A stretch of DNA of 64,000 bases from Posidonia oceanica. Its lineage: Eukaryota; Streptophyta; Magnoliopsida; Alismatales; Posidoniaceae. A model generated the notes under the pieces. That model saw only the letters and a program-made list of their open reading frames with translations. It did no database searches and was not told the origin of the DNA. The stretch is taken from the NCBI GenBank assembly GCA_037176725.1, contig JAZBRS010000059.1:9039001-9103000 (forward strand). Direction: 5' to 3'. This document shows positions 10,380 to 22,514 of the stretch, in pieces. The position numbers were made by a program, and so were the translations under genes. Every line of letters begins with the position of its first letter. The first letter of the stretch is position 1.

Positions 10380-13300
10380 TTTTGGAAACGGTAAAGAATC
10401 TATTAATTTAATACTTGACTATAAGTGTCACTGCCAAGTAAGCAAAAATAATACGAAGTTCACGGTATACATAGGTCAAACAAAAATTGAACCAAAAAAA
10501 TACATTCAGGATCACCAATAGAAATGATCACTAATAGTTTTGCTTTAAAAACAAACAACTCCAAAACACAACCACAGAGATGCTGGCCAAAAGAAGGTTG
10601 CGAATAATTGTCCTTCAGACATCCAAATCATGGCTTGGAGGAGCCGGCATATCAAGAATTGAATCAACTGCCCTAGGTTCAGCAGCCAAGACCTTCTCAG
10701 CGATCAACCCAGTAGACGATGGTATTTGATGTACAGGCTAGGACTGATCCCATTCTTGCTGTATCTGCTGAATTGTGTGGGATACGGAAGAAGTAGTTGA
10801 AGTATGCCCTGTCAAAAAATTATCTGCCTAGATAGAGGAAAAATGTAAAATTTGAGATAAAATAGATACTAGATTTCCCCCCAATTCCTAAAGATCACAG
10901 AATTTATGTTCAGTCATAAGCTCCACATAATAGCAAGGACAAGAATATGCCACTCCTTTAGACAAACATTAAACTTTACAAACAGAAATAACGAGAAAAT
11001 TTCAGAAATACAAATACTAGATAAATAGTCAAAGTTGGATAGAAAGAAATCCTAAATATTCACAGCTAGAGGGTAGTGCAAAAAAATGTGGCTGTTGGTT
11101 TCCAAATTATGACCACAGATTTTACAGTTAAGAGTGCCAGTCCATCCCCTCCTTTCCAGATTGGCCCTAGAGAGGGTTTTATCATGTGTTGCCAATCAAG
11201 CAAAAATTTTAACTTTTAAAGGAGAAGCAACTTTCCAAATGTCTTTGTAAAACTTAGAACGAAGACCACCATCATTTAGAAAGCCATAACAACTTCTCAC
11301 AGTGAACTGCCTATGTGGGGTTAAATTCCACTCCATCAAATCAATCCCATGAGATAGACAAATATGATCCATTTTATCAATGAAATCATGCAATTTAAAA
11401 GAAGAATGAAAGGCATTAAGAGATTCATAGTTAACTGAAAAAATTTCTAATTGTTTTTCGAGATAGCATTGAACTATTTTCTCAACAGAGCATTCTTTTT
11501 CCTAGAAATGGAATACAAATATGGCGAAGTATGCTTCAAAGCCAAGTCTGCTACCCATTTATTCTCCCAGAAGATTATATTTTTGACATCACTCAAAGAA
11601 AATGAAGATAACAAATTCACAATTGGAAAGCAAAGCTTGAGCTCTTGCCAAAGTGGAGAAGCCCCGTTAAGGGCCACATTAAGTAGTGCATCTAAATTAT
11701 TTACTGTACAGTATCTACTTTTCACTAAATTGGACATTTTAAGCGCATATTACTACCAAGCATATTCCAAAGAAGTTTGCATTTAAGAGCTAGGCTGGAA
11801 TTTCTAATGTTAATAATACTTAAATCATCTTGAGCCTTGCTTCGACAGATATTCGTCCATCGAGCTAAGCAATACCCTGATTGAGATGATGTGTGAGATT
11901 TTCAAAGAAAACGCCGTCTAATGCGATCAATTTCCAACTCCATTCTTTTAGGGAGATATAGCACAAACAAATAATAAATAGGAATAACAGATAAGACTGA
12001 ATTGATTAGGGTCAGCCGACCCCCCAAAGACAGATATCTAGTCTTCCAAGTACCCAACTTAGATGTGATTTTGTCTAACACTGGGGACCAATCACTATAG
12101 GAAGCTTTTTTAAAATGCAAAGGCAACCCTAGATATACAACAGGTAGTGCAGATGAGATACAACCTAGAATTGAGCAATACGTACCTAGCTATCTGTGCG
12201 TCTGGGATCCTAATCCCAGTGAGTGAGGACTTACTAAAATTTATTTTGAGACCCGAGCAAGCTTGAAAGCAGCAAAGAATCCTCTTAAGATTAATAATCC
12301 CTTCCTCACAATGAATTAGAAAAATGATAGTATCGTTTGCATATTGAATGTTTAAAACTTGGGGCCTAGAATGAGAAAATTGAATACTCAGGATAAGATT
12401 ATTTTGCATACCCAAGACTAGCATTCGATTAAGTATATGAGCAGCAACTATAAACAAAAGTGGGGAGAGAGAGTCCCCTTGTCTCAGTCCATTAGAAGCT
12501 CCAAAAAAACCTCTGAGTGATCCATTGACCAGAATAGAGAACCTGGCTGATGTGATACACATTTTTATCCAATTCACCCATTTAATGTCACAGTCCAACC
12601 CCACAAGTGAATTAATAAGGAACTCCCAATTAACATTGTCAAAAGCTTTCTCTAAGTCTAATTTAAGCATAAGTCTAGGAGTTTGGGATGAATTTATAAA
12701 ATGAAGGATTTCCTTGGCTACTAGGAAATAGTCACTAATGTTGCACTTCGATAAGAAGGCATACTGAGATTCATCCAAAATATCATTGAGAATGGGGCAA
12801 AATCTAGTGGCAAGACATTGAGAAATAATCTTATAACTGCTGTTTAAAAAACTAATGGGCCTGTAGTCCTGAATTCTTTCAGCCTTAGCCTTTTTTGGGA
12901 TTAGAGTTATAAACATCTGATTGATACATTTCAAAGTATCAATGTCATCAGCTTGATAAAAGAGATTGAACATATCAATAAGATCACTCTTTAAATTTTC
13001 CTAAAAATGGTGATAAAAACACAGGGGAAAACCATATGAGCCAAGAGATTTCTCCCCTAGCAGGGAGTCTACACTTTTTTTAATTTCCTCCTTCGAGAAT
13101 GGGATCTCCAGGATTGCAGGTTCTAGAATCTTAACTGGTAAAAGAATGTCCTAATTCATTGACACCCCAAAAGAAGTTGGTTTGTTAAACAAAGAAGCAA
13201 TTTTTTTTTCAATAGCCTTGGAAATGATACTAGGGGAGTCAATATGGGTATCATCAACAATAAGAGATGATATGGTATTGACCTGTCTCTTATGATTTAC

Positions 13301-13682
13301 CCTCTTATGAAAAAAGGCTGTGTTGAGATCCTCTTTTTTAAGCCATTGGATATGAGATCGTTGTTTCCAATAAACTTCAAACTCAGGAAGTATATTATAA
13401 TGCTCTGGTCTAAGGGCTTGTTTCCTATTCCATTCTTCCCGAGAGAGGGAAGATGTCTCAACCTGGATATTCATGTTTTGTATCAAATTCTCAATTTTTA
13501 ACAATCTAACATTTTGATCAATCCTTCTAGAAGACAATCAATTTTTGATGACTAACTTCACTACTATCAACTTAAGAGATAATCTATTTATATCATTTAC
13601 ATCCGAAGAGAAGCTATCAAACTTATCATTGATAAAACCTTCGAAACCTTCCTTGAATAACAGAATCTATGGAATCCTGGTT
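10380..13682 (-). mobile_element. 5'-truncated LINE (L1-type non-LTR retrotransposon)
   Basis: A minus-strand element of about 3.3 kb. The left end is a long T-run (its poly(A) tail, 10374-10383). The shared 11-mer GTTAGTTTTTT at 10369-10379 and 13683-13693 is a plausible TSD, although T-richness makes it less certain. The 3' UTR covers about 10384-11050. The coding part runs from the endonuclease-RT linker near 13680 to the zinc region near 11060. The endonuclease and ORF1 are missing, as expected for 5' truncation. Confidence 0.75.
11060..13682 (-). pseudogene. LINE reverse transcriptase, broken
   Basis: In gene order: a linker (13537-13151) with EEWNRKQALRPEHYNILPEF and the typical WLKKEDLNTAFFHKR; the RT domain (12973-12110) with MLKLDLEKAFDNVNW, GLRQGDSLSPLLFIVAAHIL and a catalytic box reading YANDTIIF where active enzymes have YADD; LKINFSKS; then LRFxx-type thumb pieces at 12126-11902 (LGTWKTRYLSLGGRLTLINS). 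The C-terminal zinc region lies at about 11393-11060 (PLKVKIFA, stop, CKICGHNLETNSHIF). Several stops and frame breaks separate the pieces. The D-to-N change in the second catalytic Asp by itself argues against activity. Confidence 0.85.
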
Positions 13683-13973
13683 GTTAGTTTTTTAATTAAT
13701 TTTTTAGACAATATATACATCCACCAGATCGACATGATAGGACACTCGATATATTTATGTTGGGAAACTAACACGAGGATGACGATATTTCTAGCATCAA
13801 TTATTGACGAGGACAATGGATAGATTCACAATGTAATACATATACAGTTCTTCCTCAAAAGCAAGCGAACTCATTATTATAGGAAAAAGAGATCTTAATC
13901 ATCATCTTCTTTTGTCTTAGCCCTCTTCCCAAAAACACAAATGACACGCTTTGCAACTTTAACAATCTATCTA

Positions 13974-14254
13974 TATTTATAACGGAAAATTTTCCATTAC
14001 GGAGCGCAAAGTCGTGTTCCTTGACCCGTGAACAGTGATTTTATGTGAAAAATATCAAGCAATGGAAAAATTACTATGAAATGAACAAATGAGCAGGAAT
14101 GGAATTTTTTCTTGAAAAAATTAATAGAAAAAATCGAAAAAAATACAAAACATGATGTGGAACTAAAACGAAAAAACAAATTGCGGGAATGAAAAAAAAC
14201 AATTTGGCACTGTTTACGGGTCGAGAGCGTACCAAAAAATCTCCTTATTTATAA
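13974..14254. mobile_element. Mutator-like MITE, 263 bp, 9-bp TSD
   Basis: TATTTATAA occurs at 13974-13982 and 14246-14254. The enclosed 263 bp carry a strong inverted pair, GACCCGTGAACAGTG near 14022 against CACTGTTTACGGGTC near 14209, plus weaker terminal similarity around TACG-GAGCGC / GAGAGCGTA. There is no coding capacity. A 9-bp duplication is the Mutator (MULE) signature. The AT-rich TSD could arise by chance; the internal inverted repeat supports a real element. Confidence 0.55.
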
Positions 14255-14324
14255 TACAATTTAACATTTCCAAAAATAAGCCATTGGTGATATATGTTGT
14301 AGACTTGTAGCTTCTGTTTGAAAT

Positions 14325-14805
14325 CTAGATAAAGTCAAGAATAAAGTTAGAATTGGAATTATAATTCCATTTGGTAAGTCAAAAAGTGGAATAAAAGTGG
14401 AATAGTAATTCTTATTCTGATTTACTTATTCCAGAATAGCTATTCCGCGGGAATGGTGGAATAAGATTATTCCTTTAAGTTATTCTAATACATGCATGTA
14501 TACGGTGTGTTTATTTTTTATTTAAAAATTAATATATATATAATATGATGTATACATATTTTAAATTAGATATATATCTTAACAATCAAGTTGATTGTTA
14601 TTAATCTACATGTTTTCTACTTATTCCAACACTTATTCTGATACTTATTCCACTTTTCATCCAAACTAGAATATCTCCCTATACACACTTATTCACCTTT
14701 AAAAGAAAATCAATTCCAAACAGAATAGCAATACTATCAGAATACTAATACCACTTTTCACTTATTCCTACTTTTATTATTCTATATCCAAAGAGGAGTG
14801 TAGTA
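14325..14805 (+). mobile_element. AT-rich MITE, copy 1
   Basis: A roughly 470-bp non-coding element with inverted ends: GAATTGGAATTATAATTCCA / GTGGAATAAAAGTGGAATA on the left, CCACTTTTCACTTATTCC and TTATTATTCTATATCCAAAG on the right. An inverted, diverged copy lies at about 32220-32696; both share the central TTAGATATATATCTTAA and ATCAAGTTGAT blocks. Exact borders uncertain. Confidence 0.6.
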
Positions 14806-15243
14806 TTCAAACAGTTAGGTTTACTTATTTTGAAGGTGGAAGCCATGATCTCTTAAACAGCTGTCAAACACATTTCAAGGTTATTTATCTTCCTTTTTTT
14901 AATTAATGAATGATGTAGGACCAACTATTGAGCTCTTTTATTCTTTTTATTTGATTTATTTCATAATCTCTTATACTCATTTTTTTTAAAAGCTTTTGCA
15001 CTTAACTGATCCTAAAAGAAAACACTCTTCCAAAATTTTCTGTTCTATCTCAATCAGACTGTTCCCTAATCTCTCTTCAGTATTGGATGAAAATTTTTAG
15101 AGCAAATATTTTAGACTAGGACTATTTTATTGGCCATAGACAAAAAAATCCAATGTAGAATGTGAGAGTCGATGTTATTACACAAGAAACTTGTAAGATA
15201 TGTTCTGTAGATTAAAAAAATGTAGATGGTATTGTCGTATTGA
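14806..15243. other. AT-rich intergenic DNA
   Basis: No feature recognised between the MITE and the small hAT. Confidence 0.35.
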
Positions 15244-15251
15244 GTAGTGCT

Positions 15252-15914
15252 CAAGGGAAGACGTGGGGAGGGTTGTGAAGGGGCAGTGTCCCTTTCTTTA
15301 AAAAAATCTCACTGCTAAAATTGACTGACACTTTCTCAATTTTGTCTAGCATTGGTGAAAATCAAAAATTTAAAGATCTATCCCCTTGTAGATAGATTGA
15401 TCTGTTTTGTATTAATTATCTTATTTTCAACTACAACCATTGAATAAGCATTCTCGACGATGAAGCTTGTTAAAATCTAATTTTATAATAAGACGGAAGA
15501 TACTATTCTTACAGATTATTTGATTGCTTATATTTAAAAAGAAATTACTAAGAATAATAATACTATCACTTGATTTAAGTTTTCATTGATGTAACTGATA
15601 AAAGGGCTTAACTTCGATCAAGACTGAAGTTAATTGAGAATTATGATATTATTTTTTGTAAATATCCATATTTCAACATATAGATATACTTTTGGATATT
15701 TTATCAAAAACTAAATTTTCTTTTTGAATTTACTTTCGTAAATATCCATGTTTTATTGAATATATTTTTAAGTATTCTACAGAAAAAGAGAAAGAAGATC
15801 ATGTATTGTTTTCAAAAATCATTCTTATTTTTATTAATAATTTTTTATTATATTTAGTAAAATATATAGTACAAAATATTACCCTCCTTGGTTTAATTCT
15901 TGGTTCCGCCACTG
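15252..15914 (+). mobile_element. Internally deleted hAT element, 663 bp
   Basis: Flanked by GTAGTGCT (15244-15251) and GTAATGCT (15915-15922), an 8-bp TSD with one mismatch. The right 590 bp match the 3' end of the large hAT at 54398-61457, including the AGCATTGGTGAAA, AGATCTATCC and TGTAGATAGATTGAT blocks and the terminal TTCCGCCACTG. The left 50 bp resemble that element's 5' end (GTGGGGAGGGTTG, CAGTGTCCCTTTCTTT). The middle (DNA-binding and catalytic coding) is gone. This is a classic non-autonomous derivative, with remnants of the C-terminal dimerisation region. Confidence 0.75.
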
Positions 15915-16098
15915 GTAATGCTATCCAGAATCCAGACACTTGTGAGCTCATAGAACATGAATATGAGCTCTTTTTGAGCTAATTAATGACTACACCCTTT
16001 CAGATTTTTCTGCTAATCTACGTTGAGTACAAGAAGAACAAGTTGTGTTATATAATTACACTATTCCCGATGAGAGACTGAAATCAAGATATAGTATA

Positions 16099-19000
16099 AG
16101 TATAAACAGGGGCGGATGTAGGTGGAGGCTAGTGGGGGCTTTGCCCCTACTGGATTTTGAAAAAAATACACTAAAGTATATGTACAATATTTGGCAAATA
16201 ACCCCTATATATGATATAAAAACCCATTTCCTTACCCTCTTCCAACTTTTCCCACGCAACCTCTTCCTCTTCCCACTGCCAACGACGCTTCCTCAGTTCT
16301 CCTCTTCTTTCTCGGCCTCTCCCACAGTCCCACACAGCCATGCAACGACTGTCGTCCGTCGACGCTCCCTCTCAGCCGAGTCGCCGGCTTGAAGCCCGCC
16401 GCTCACCGCATCGCTAGCAAGTAGCAACCTAATCGCCTCCACAGACCACAGACACTCACCGCTCAAGCTCCGCGCATCTGCGACGCCGGACGTTCAACGA
16501 CAGTCAGGTACTCGATGTCTCGATCTCGCTCTCGGCTCTCCATGCCCTTGATCTTCCTCTCCACCTCCCTCACCTCCTCCTCCATCTGCACCCTCGACTG
16601 CAGCAAGCCACACTCGGTTCTCGGCAGCCTCCAGCTCCAGCACCCACTGCCTCGACCGGTGATTGCTCCAACGCTCTTGACGGAGACCTCGTGCTTGAGT
16701 CAAGGACGGAGGACAGGGACGAGGCGGCGACCGGCGACAATATTTTTTTTATGGCTTTTGTTCTAAATAAACAATTGTTGCCACTTACTTGCCACTTGCG
16801 AGAATGTAGAATTTCAAATTTTCAATTGAATGGCACTTGCTTGCCAAGAGAAGAAGCTGGGCACTTGGGCCTCTTGCCTGCGACAATACTTTCTCTTTTT
16901 TTTATGGCAAGAGAAATAAACTGTTGTTCCGTTTACAAAAAAAATAAACTGTTGTTGCCACTTGCTTGCCACTTGCCAGATTGTAGAATTTCAATTGAGA
17001 GTATTCTTTCTTAGCTTTGTTTGGCAAAATTAAGTGAATTGACTTTACTCTAATGGAATTTGCTTCTCCTGATGTAGCTGCTGCTCTCACTTGATCACTT
17101 CTCTTGCCAACGGTTGGCACTTGGCAGAAAAACCCATCTAATTGGGTAGGTGCAACTATAGGATCTCTGGTCTCAAGAGTTGCACTTGTAGTGGAGTCAC
17201 TCAGACAGTAGGTAATTCAGACACTTAGACAATGAAATGTTTTTGTCAATTTCATAATTTCGTGTTATTGTCCTTTCTTAATTTAAAACAATGAAATGTT
17301 TTCTCCTTTCTTAATTTCTGAATGTTATTGTCAATTTAAAATAGCATCTTTTTCTCTTTTCTTTCTATGTAGAGTTATGGATAGATTTGTGACAAAAACA
17401 TCAAGAACATGAAATCAAAATGACGAAGGAGCTTGGCCTTCTTCAAAGCATCGTCAAGTAGAGATTGATTTAGAAAATATTCCTACTGATCCTGGTTTAA
17501 GACCAAGGATGTCTAGTTATCACTACAATGACAGAGATAAGATTCAAAGAACTTATCTTCTAAGAAAGCCAACTCAACCTCTTGGGTATGCATTTCCTTC
17601 AAGGTTGATTCAATGGCAGTATCGAAAGTTCACCGAAGATTTATTTGCTAATGAGAAGTACAAAGACTAGTTGGAATATAGTACAGAGAAAGATGCCGTT
17701 TATTGCCTTTTTTGCTATCTTTTTAAACCAGATGGCGTCGACGATGATGCTTTTGTTGTTGATAGCTTCAGAAATTCGAAGAAGACTGAGAGAATTGGAA
17801 CTCATGTTGGAGGTATGTCTAGTGCTCACAATCAAGCGAAGAAGAAATGTGAAGCTTTGATGAATGAAAAGGAGCAAATTGCGACAGTATTTGCAAAGCA
17901 CTTGGGTCAAAATGATGGAGAATATAGAAGACGTTTAAATACATCAATAGGAATCATTCGCTTTCTTTTAAGACAGGGATTAGCTTTTCGAGGTCATGAT
18001 GAATCAGAAGAGTCAAGCAATCGAGGAAATTATTTAGAACTTTGGAGATCTCTCACTAGTTTGCATGAGGATTTCCAAAAGTTATGGGATAATGCTCCTA
18101 GAAATAATAAGCTTACTTCTCATGATATTCAAAAGAAAATTGTAAATTGTTGTGCAGTTGAAACTACTAATCACATCATCGAAGAGATTGGTGATTCTTC
18201 TTTGCTTTGTTGGTTGATGAATCTCGTGATGTGTCAGTGAAAGAACAAATGTCTGTTATTCTACGTGTTGGTAATAAGAAAGGTCAAGTAATTGAAAGAT
18301 TCTTAGAATTCTTCATGTGAAGGACACTTGTGCTGTAACATTGAAAGAAAAAAATGATGAATTGTTCTGTAGACATAGATTGAATACATGTAGGCTACGC
18401 GATCAAGGTTATAATGGAGCTAGTAACATGTCAGGCGAGTTCAATGGGCTTCAAACATTAATCTTGAAAGAGAATGAATCTGCAGATTACATCCATTGTT
18501 TTGCACATCAACTTCAATTGGCATTAGTAGGTGTGGCAAAAAAAGTTGATCAAATCGATGATCTCTTTACTTTGGTTACTAATGTGATTAATGTTGTTAG
18601 ATCTTCATGCAAGCGTCGTGATAAACTTCGGCAAGCATAAAAGATTTTTGATGCTTTACAGAGAGAAGAACTTTCAACAGGAAAATGTTTGAATCAAGAA
18701 ACTGGATTGAAACGTGCTGGTGAAACTCGTTGGAGTTCACATTATGGATCATTGATTAGCATGATTGTCATGTTCCTTTCAGTGCTCGGTGTTCTTGAAG
18801 ATGTCACAAAAGATGGGATAAAGTCTAAACAAAGAATTGAAGCTTGTTCACTTTTAAGACTATTGAAATCTTTTGATTTTGTCATTAGCTTACACTTCAT
18901 GAGAAATATACTGGCAATAACACATGCATTGTCACAAGCTTTACAAAGGAAAGAGCAAGATATTGTAAATGCAGTGGGTCTAGTTACACGAGTAAAAAGA

Positions 19001-19906
19001 CGTTTGCAGACAATGAGAGATGATGGATGGGCTGATTTATTGAAAGAAGTCTCTATATTTCGTGTCAAGTATGAGATTCTCATGCCTGATATAAATGAAC
19101 CATATATAGTTGAAAGACGATCAAGACAAAGAGTTATAGAAGTAACAAATCTTCATCATTATCGTGCTGAATTTTTTTATGTTGTCATAGGCTTGCAACT
19201 TCAAGAGTTGAACAACTGTTTCACTAAAGCAAATACAGAGTTGCTTCTTTGTGTAGTATGTCTAAACCCAAGTAATTCATTCTCTACTTATGATCGAGAA
19301 AAGTTAGTCTATCTAGCTGAAGTTTATCCACATGATTTTTCTAGATTCGATCGTGGAGTACTTCATGACGAGTTAGAAACATACGTTGATGAGATGCATT
19401 CAATGAAGGATTTTTGCGAATTAGAAGGACTTGACATCTTAGTAGAGAAAAGGGTAGAGAAGAAAAAGGATGTCTCATATCCTTTAGTTTATTTGCTACT
19501 CAAGTTGGCATTGACACTACCAGTTGCAACAGCATCAGTTGAGAGATCTTTCTCCGCAATGGATATTGTGAAGAATCGATTGAGAAATTGAATGGAAGAT
19601 GATTAGATGAATGATAATCTAGTGACTTATATTGAGAAAGATATATTTGATAGTGTTAAAAATGAAACAATCATGCAACGTTTCCAAAAAAATGTATCCT
19701 TGTCGAGGACAACTATAATTATTTCATTTTTGTTGGAGTTCTTTTTTGAAATAGTCTTTAAAAAAAAAAGATATGTTAGTGGTTTTTAAAGTTGGCATAT
19801 TTTTAGATTATAATTATAGTGTCAAATTTTGTTTGTATCTACTTTGATAATTTATTTTCTATAGCCTCCACAATGAAAAATTCCTACCTCCCCCATTGAG
19901 TATAAA
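16099..19906 (+). mobile_element. hAT transposon with perfect 8-bp TSD, 3792 bp
   Basis: AGTATAAA stands at 16099-16106 and at 19899-19906, directly outside the element (16107-19898). The left end CAGGGGCGGATGTAGG and the inverted right end CAATGGGGGAGGTAGG form imperfect terminal inverted repeats starting with CA, as in hATs. A GC- and C-rich leader (about 16225-16740) precedes the transposase. Borders and coding content agree on orientation. Structurally complete but coding-dead. Confidence 0.88.
17377..19700 (+). pseudogene. hAT transposase (TTF-zinc-finger / DUF4371 type), broken
   Basis: The frame opens at the ATG at 17377 (MDRFVTKTSRT), preceded by a likely acceptor ATGTAG. The order is that of zf-MYM1-like plant hAT transposases: a TTF-type zinc region (YCLFCYLF, GFxxW-like start), FRGHDESEESSNRGN, a DUF4371/RNase-H-like core (VDESRDVSVKEQM, DQGYNGASNMSGEFNGLQ, HCFAHQLQLALV, GETRWSSHYGS) and the C-terminal hAT dimerisation motif (LALTLPVATASVERSFSAM, then IVKNRLRN). 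Disruptions: TGA at 17410, TAG at 17668, a frameshift near 18208, another near 18318, TAA at 18638 and TGA at 19589. Not translatable as one protein. Confidence 0.9.
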
Positions 19907-21578
19907 CTTGGTATTTTTCAGTTTAACTCATACATCATCAATTTTCAGGAAATATATTTGTCCTTCAAATCTATGATTTTATGCTTTCATCAAATCAATT
20001 AATCAAATGAAGTACAAACTCAAAAGTGATAGAGAATCTGCTGGTTCATGACCTTAAAATTTACTTAAAGCACTCACGAAACAGAAGCATGCACTATATT
20101 TTTTCCAAGGTATCTGGAATCTTCGTTTGTGACTAGTAGACAACAGGAATGATCTGTGTTTAAATGGGTATGTAAGCTTCTAATTGATCCAAATACAAAC
20201 AAATCTACACATGTTACATCATGTCTTAGTTAAGATGTAGATCTTCATCCCTATCCAATACACTCTTTATCAAATATCCACCAGTGGAAATGATTAAATC
20301 AAGTAAATAACACATTAATACAAACATTAAGACCTAACAGAAACACATGATCAGGAAGTGGAGAGTCGCAAAAGACAACAACAAAGCAGGAGAAAAGAAA
20401 CAGGAAAGAAGTGCTCCCAACAAAAAAGTGAAGGCTACTTAAGAAAGCTGCAGTCTGGGGCAAACAAACCCATTATTTTTATACTCTCCTTGTGTCTAGC
20501 TAGCTCAATAGTATTGACTGTTAAAAATTCCATGAGTGAGAGAGAGAGAGAGAGAGAGTCTTCTCGTTGGGTCTTGCTTGGCCTTTAATGGAACTGCAAG
20601 TTTTTTTTGCCTTGTAAAGGAACCTGTTCATAAGAATGCACGTGTAAGACAGTCCTGATTCACTTCCACTGCGAGAGACAGTATGAGCAACAATTTCCTT
20701 TGAAAAGGACAAGACAGCATGAAACAGACCCAACCGTGCCTTTGCATGCAGGAAGACATTAGCTCGATGTTAATTGTCACATTTCCAAGTCCTAGTTCTT
20801 GCTCAAGTCCAATACTACTCTTTCTTTCTCCAACACAATGATGACAGGAGCAAGAAGCAAGAACAGCAACTGGACTACTTGAAAGTGTTCAGAACTCCAA
20901 GATTATAATGTGGATCTGAAGAAAACAACAGGTGGAAGTACCAGGTGTGAATGTGATGATGGGTGTTTATACTACAGAAGGAAAAAAACAAATTATGTTT
21001 TTTTTTTTCCAAAGAGAGAGGATCAGTGCCTCAATTGGAGAGTAACCTTGAAGAAAAACTGATGAGGGTTCTTTTCCCCTTTCCATAAAACTTTGCTTGG
21101 AAGACTGAAACATAACAGAAAAATTCTCCACCACCACAACAACAGAAGTACACTTCCATCTCTCTTTAACTACACTTTTCTTCCTTTCCCCAAGTTCTTC
21201 TACAATCCATGTTGCCTTTGAGTTTGTGCAAGCTGTGGTCATCAACATCATCATATAGAAGAGCATAGAGTAGTGCTGAAACAGAAGGAAACTAATGGAT
21301 TTATAGATCAAGAAAGATTAATTAGTTGGGGGACAGCTAAACACACTCAAACCCATAATCTCCCTTCTTCCAATGTTCATCATCTCATGTTGTTCTTCCT
21401 TCTCCCCCACAGCCACCTTGACCATTAAACCCCTCCTATTGAAATTAAACAGAAAACAAAGAGAAAAGAAAGAAATAATCATAGAACAAGAGAAGAAAAG
21501 GGATGATGCATCAGACTGATCCAACTTCTGAATTGATTCCTCTTCTCCTTTCTTTTCATCAACACCTTACGTCGTAGA
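19907..21578. other. Intergenic and AHL 3' flank
   Basis: No supported gene. A (GA)n microsatellite lies at 20538-20558. The last few hundred bases should include the AHL 3' UTR. Frames at 20521-20733 and 20967-21311 minus have no family resemblance. Confidence 0.4.
20538..20558. repeat. (GA)n microsatellite
   Basis: About ten uninterrupted GA units. Confidence 0.9.
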
Positions 21579-22514
21579 TCAAAACGGCGCTCGGCCACCG
21601 CCCGAAGCCCAAGCGTAGGCCTCGGCCGGAAGTTGCAAGTTGCTCATGAGATTCGGTGGCAACTCTGGTAAAAACTGTTGCTCCGGTGGCTGACCCACAA
21701 GCCCCGGTGCCACCTCCGCCGCCGCCGCCGCCGCCGCCGCTGGGCCTACGTCGTCCTCCTCCAACGGTAGCCGCTCATACGCTGCGTTGCCGAACGATGC
21801 CGCCATAATTACCACCGGGCCGGACGCGATGAGTGCTCCAATTACGCTCCCTCCGACGACCTGTCCCTGCCCGCCGGCGAGGTAGATGGTGAGCCCGGTC
21901 GCTGCTGGAGGAGCTGGCGGCGGGAGAAACGACCCACAAAGCGAGAGTATCTCGAACCGGCCATGGAGGGTGACGACAGCACCGGAGGCAGCCGGCTGCC
22001 TGAGCGTGACGTTGGTGACGGTGCCGCTCCCGCTCAAGATGCAGACGCCCCGCTGGCGGCGGCGAGCGAATGTGGAGACGCTCTCGCCGATGTCGCAGCC
22101 GGCGGCGATCTCCATTACGTGGGAGCGGAGCGCGTTGGCGCTGTCGCGGGTGATGATGATCGGTGGCTTGGGCTTGTTCTTTGATCCCGCCGGCCGCCCA
22201 CGTGGGCGCCGGGTGATCTCCCACTCGCCACCTCCAGCGCTAGATCCACTGCCGCCGCCGCCGCCGCCGACACCACCACCGATGTCGTTGTTGCCGTCGC
22301 CGCCACTGTTGTTTTCGTCATTGTCGCGCTTCCGCACGCGGGAAAGGCCGCTCGTGCCGCTGCTCTCGTCCTCCGTCTTGGTTTGTTGGTTTTGTTGTTG
22401 TTGGTGAGGTTGGTGTTGTTGTGGCAGCTGCTGGTGGTTGAGGAAGGGGAGGTGGTGGAATTCTCTGGTGCGGAAGGGAGGTGGGAGGTGGTGGCCATGT
22501 GTTACTCGATCCAT
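21579..22514 (-). CDS. AHL: AT-hook motif nuclear-localized (AHL) protein, PPC/DUF296
   Basis: AHL proteins are plant nuclear proteins that bind the minor groove of AT-rich DNA, assemble as trimers through the PPC domain and repress target genes in growth, flowering and hormone control. This 311-aa, single-exon frame has a His/Gln-rich N-terminus (about 20-46), an Asn/Gly-rich linker, one AT-hook with core RGR at 105-107 inside [17 protein letters not shown], and a PPC domain (about 124-245) with [47 protein letters not shown] and [10 protein letters not shown]. An Ala tract follows (259-267), then a C-tail ending GGGRAPF. One type-I AT-hook and no intron fit clade A (Arabidopsis AHL15-29 group). 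It is far more GC-rich than its surroundings. Appears intact; the paralogue cannot be named. Confidence 0.95.
   Translation of the reverse strand: MDRVTHGHHLPPPFRTREFHHLPFLNHQQLPQQHQPHQQQQNQQTKTEDESSGTSGLSRVRKRDNDENNSGGDGNNDIGGGVGGGGGGSGSSAGGGEWEITRRPRGRPAGSKNKPKPPIIITRDSANALRSHVMEIAAGCDIGESVSTFARRRQRGVCILSGSGTVTNVTLRQPAASGAVVTLHGRFEILSLCGSFLPPPAPPAATGLTIYLAGGQGQVVGGSVIGALIASGPVVIMAASFGNAAYERLPLEEDDVGPAAAAAAAAEVAPGLVGQPPEQQFLPELPPNLMSNLQLPAEAYAWASGGGRAPF

Noticed and set aside
17641..19083. Minus-strand frames of 89 and 113 aa opposite the hAT transposase
   Set aside because: They are shadows of the recognised plus-strand transposase.
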